The position numbers and the translations under genes were made by a program. 5,989 nt of DNA, taken from the NCBI RefSeq assembly GCF_001983105.1, contig NZ_MOMC01000063.1, forward strand, positions 24,152 through 30,140. Direction: 5' to 3'. This document shows, one piece after another, positions 4,877-5,989 of the stretch. This DNA comes from Pseudofrankia asymbiotica. Lineage in GTDB: Bacteria > Actinomycetota > Actinomycetes > Frankiales > Frankiaceae. Under the pieces are notes generated by a model that made no database searches, was not told where the DNA came from, and was given only the letters and a program-made list of their open reading frames with translations. The number at the start of each line of letters is the position of its first letter. Positions within the stretch are counted from its first letter, which is position 1.

Positions 4877-5989
4877 CACCCGCCGTGGGGGAAGGCGCGG
4901 CCCCAGGCGTGCCGCCGGGCAGGCCGAAGCCACGGCCGACGTCGGGGCGGCGCAGCTTCCAGATCAGGCCGTCGTAGAACAGGTGCAGCCCGCCGGCGAC
5001 GAGCACGAACAGCGTGAAGTACGGGTAGCCGACCGAGGTCAGGCCGGCCAGGACCGCGCCGATGCCCGCCAGGTAGACGGCCAGGAAGCCGGTGCGGCCG
5101 GCCCTGGACCGCACCACCGCTGAGACGGGCCCGGTGCGCAGATCCGCGTCCGCGGAATCGGGGACCGGTGCGGGTGCGCCGGGCTTGGCCCGAGGCCGGT
5201 AACGGCCCTCCAGGTGGTGGTGGACGATCAGGAAGTACTCGGCCGCGTGCGCGCCGACGTAGGCGACGAAGCCGAGCAGCGGGTTGACGGCGATGAGCGC
5301 GATCAGCGCGAGGGTCGAGCCTACATAGATCCACTTCGCCGGGTTGGCGGTGGCGTGGCGGCGCTCGGCGAGGACCCAGCGCGCGAGCGCGACCAGCGCG
5401 AACAACGCGGCGACCGGCAGCAGGACGCGGGCGACGGGCGCCGCGTCGGTGAGCAGGTCCAGGGCGCGCCGGTTGGAGCCGCCCAGGTCGACGGTGGCGA
5501 TCTTGTCCGCGGTCCCGTCGGCGGCGGCCGCGGCGAGGACGGCGGTCACCAGGGCGCTGTACAGCACCGCGCGTTCGAGCTTGCCGTGGCTGTCGCCCGC
5601 CTTGCGGCCGTAGATCCGGGTGAGGCCGTAGCGCTGCTGCAGGGTGTGCACGGCGTTCCACGTCGCCGCGACGACGGCGAGGAGCGCCAGGCTGACGTAC
5701 ATCCCGAACAGCACCAGTCCGGCGAGGACGAACGGGCTGACGACGAACACGGCCCGCCGGGTGGCGAACTGCCGGCGGTCGCCGTAGACCAGCAGGAGCG
5801 TCAGCGGCTGGTGCATGACCGAGAACATCAGCGTCGCCGCGACCAGCCAGCGCACGGCCGGCGCGTCGCCGGAGACCGCCCACGCGGCGAGCGCGAACGG
5901 CACCCACAGCGCCGCGACGGTCAGGTCGTAGCCAGGCGACCGGATCCAGCGCGGCCGTCGGGAGACGGGCAGCCGGGGGGCGACCTGCG
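4863..5989 (-). CDS. Polytopic membrane protein of unknown function (5' end outside window)
   Basis: The frame is open through the window edge, so the start is missing; 374 residues are visible. The GTG at 5903 is not a likely start, because residues before it continue the protein (RSPGYDLTVAALW then VPFALAAW). About seven or eight hydrophobic segments are spread over the chain. A polar loop rich in Pro/Ala/Asp lies at about 262-298, and the C-terminal tail is Gly/Pro/Ala-rich. Notable motifs, counted from the first full codon: VMHQPLT (H59), WNAVHTLQQRYGLTRIYGRK (W110, H114), AHAAEYFLIVHHHLEGRY (H247, H256-258) and LHLFYDGLIWKLRRPDV (H335, D339). From memory, similar HYG, HHHLEG and H-x-x-YDG-x-x-W motifs occur in a family of uncharacterised bacterial membrane proteins. 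Clustered His residues near membrane segments could bind a metal, but I cannot assign a reaction. It ends 298 bp before gntK and is probably a separate transcription unit. Confidence 0.85.
   Translation of the reverse strand, partial: QVAPRLPVSRRPRWIRSPGYDLTVAALWVPFALAAWAVSGDAPAVRWLVAATLMFSVMHQPLTLLLVYGDRRQFATRRAVFVVSPFVLAGLVLFGMYVSLALLAVVAATWNAVHTLQQRYGLTRIYGRKAGDSHGKLERAVLYSALVTAVLAAAAADGTADKIATVDLGGSNRRALDLLTDAAPVARVLLPVAALFALVALARWVLAERRHATANPAKWIYVGSTLALIALIAVNPLLGFVAYVGAHAAEYFLIVHHHLEGRYRPRAKPGAPAPVPDSADADLRTGPVSAVVRSRAGRTGFLAVYLAGIGAVLAGLTSVGYPYFTLFVLVAGGLHLFYDGLIWKLRRPDVGRGFGLPGGTPGAAPSPTAGAGPA

Noticed and set aside
4740..5123. A plus-strand open frame covering the gap before gntK and the end of the membrane-protein gene
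   Set aside because: Most of it overlaps the antisense of the membrane protein, and the remainder has no ribosome binding site or protein-like features.

Overview
The window is about 6 kb of very GC-rich DNA with strong codon-position bias, long open shadow frames and GTG starts. This suggests a high-GC actinomycete. A Frankia-like organism is plausible, but nothing seen here fixes the genus. All four protein genes lie on the minus strand, so transcription runs from high to low coordinates.

In transcription order: (1) 5989-4863, the 3' part of a gene for a polytopic membrane protein of unknown function. It is cut by the window edge and has conserved-looking His/Asp motifs in or near its membrane segments. 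(2) A 298-bp non-coding gap (4862-4565) with short repeated TTGAC-type half-sites and one small palindrome. It is the probable control region of the next operon. (3) 4564-3959, gluconate kinase (GntK), then 3962-2280, a GntP-family gluconate:H+ symporter. The two overlap by 4 bp (GTGA) and form a compact gluconate uptake and phosphorylation operon. The symporter carries an unusual linker of about 110 residues, rich in Ala/Pro/Ser/Thr, in the middle of the membrane protein. A perfect 15-bp tandem repeat lies inside it. (4) A 177-bp gap (2279-2103) with a 10-bp inverted repeat. (5) 2102-33, a PAS-PAS-GAF-PP2C (SpoIIE/RsbU-type) serine/threonine phosphatase with all its metal-binding motifs.

The two gnt genes give a simple pathway: GntP imports gluconate and GntK phosphorylates it to 6-phosphogluconate, which enters the pentose phosphate or Entner-Doudoroff route. 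No GntR-type regulator is in view. The phosphatase is a signalling protein of the kind that acts on anti-anti-sigma factors, and no partner anti-sigma or STAS gene is present here. Its link with the gluconate operon may be only positional.

The region is mostly ordinary metabolic and signalling chromosome. I see no mobile element, CRISPR array, tRNA or rRNA. The points that merit a second look are the repeat-expanded symporter linker, small tandem duplications that each contain a stop codon at the ends of two genes, the candidate operators upstream of gntK, and the uncharacterised His-rich membrane protein.
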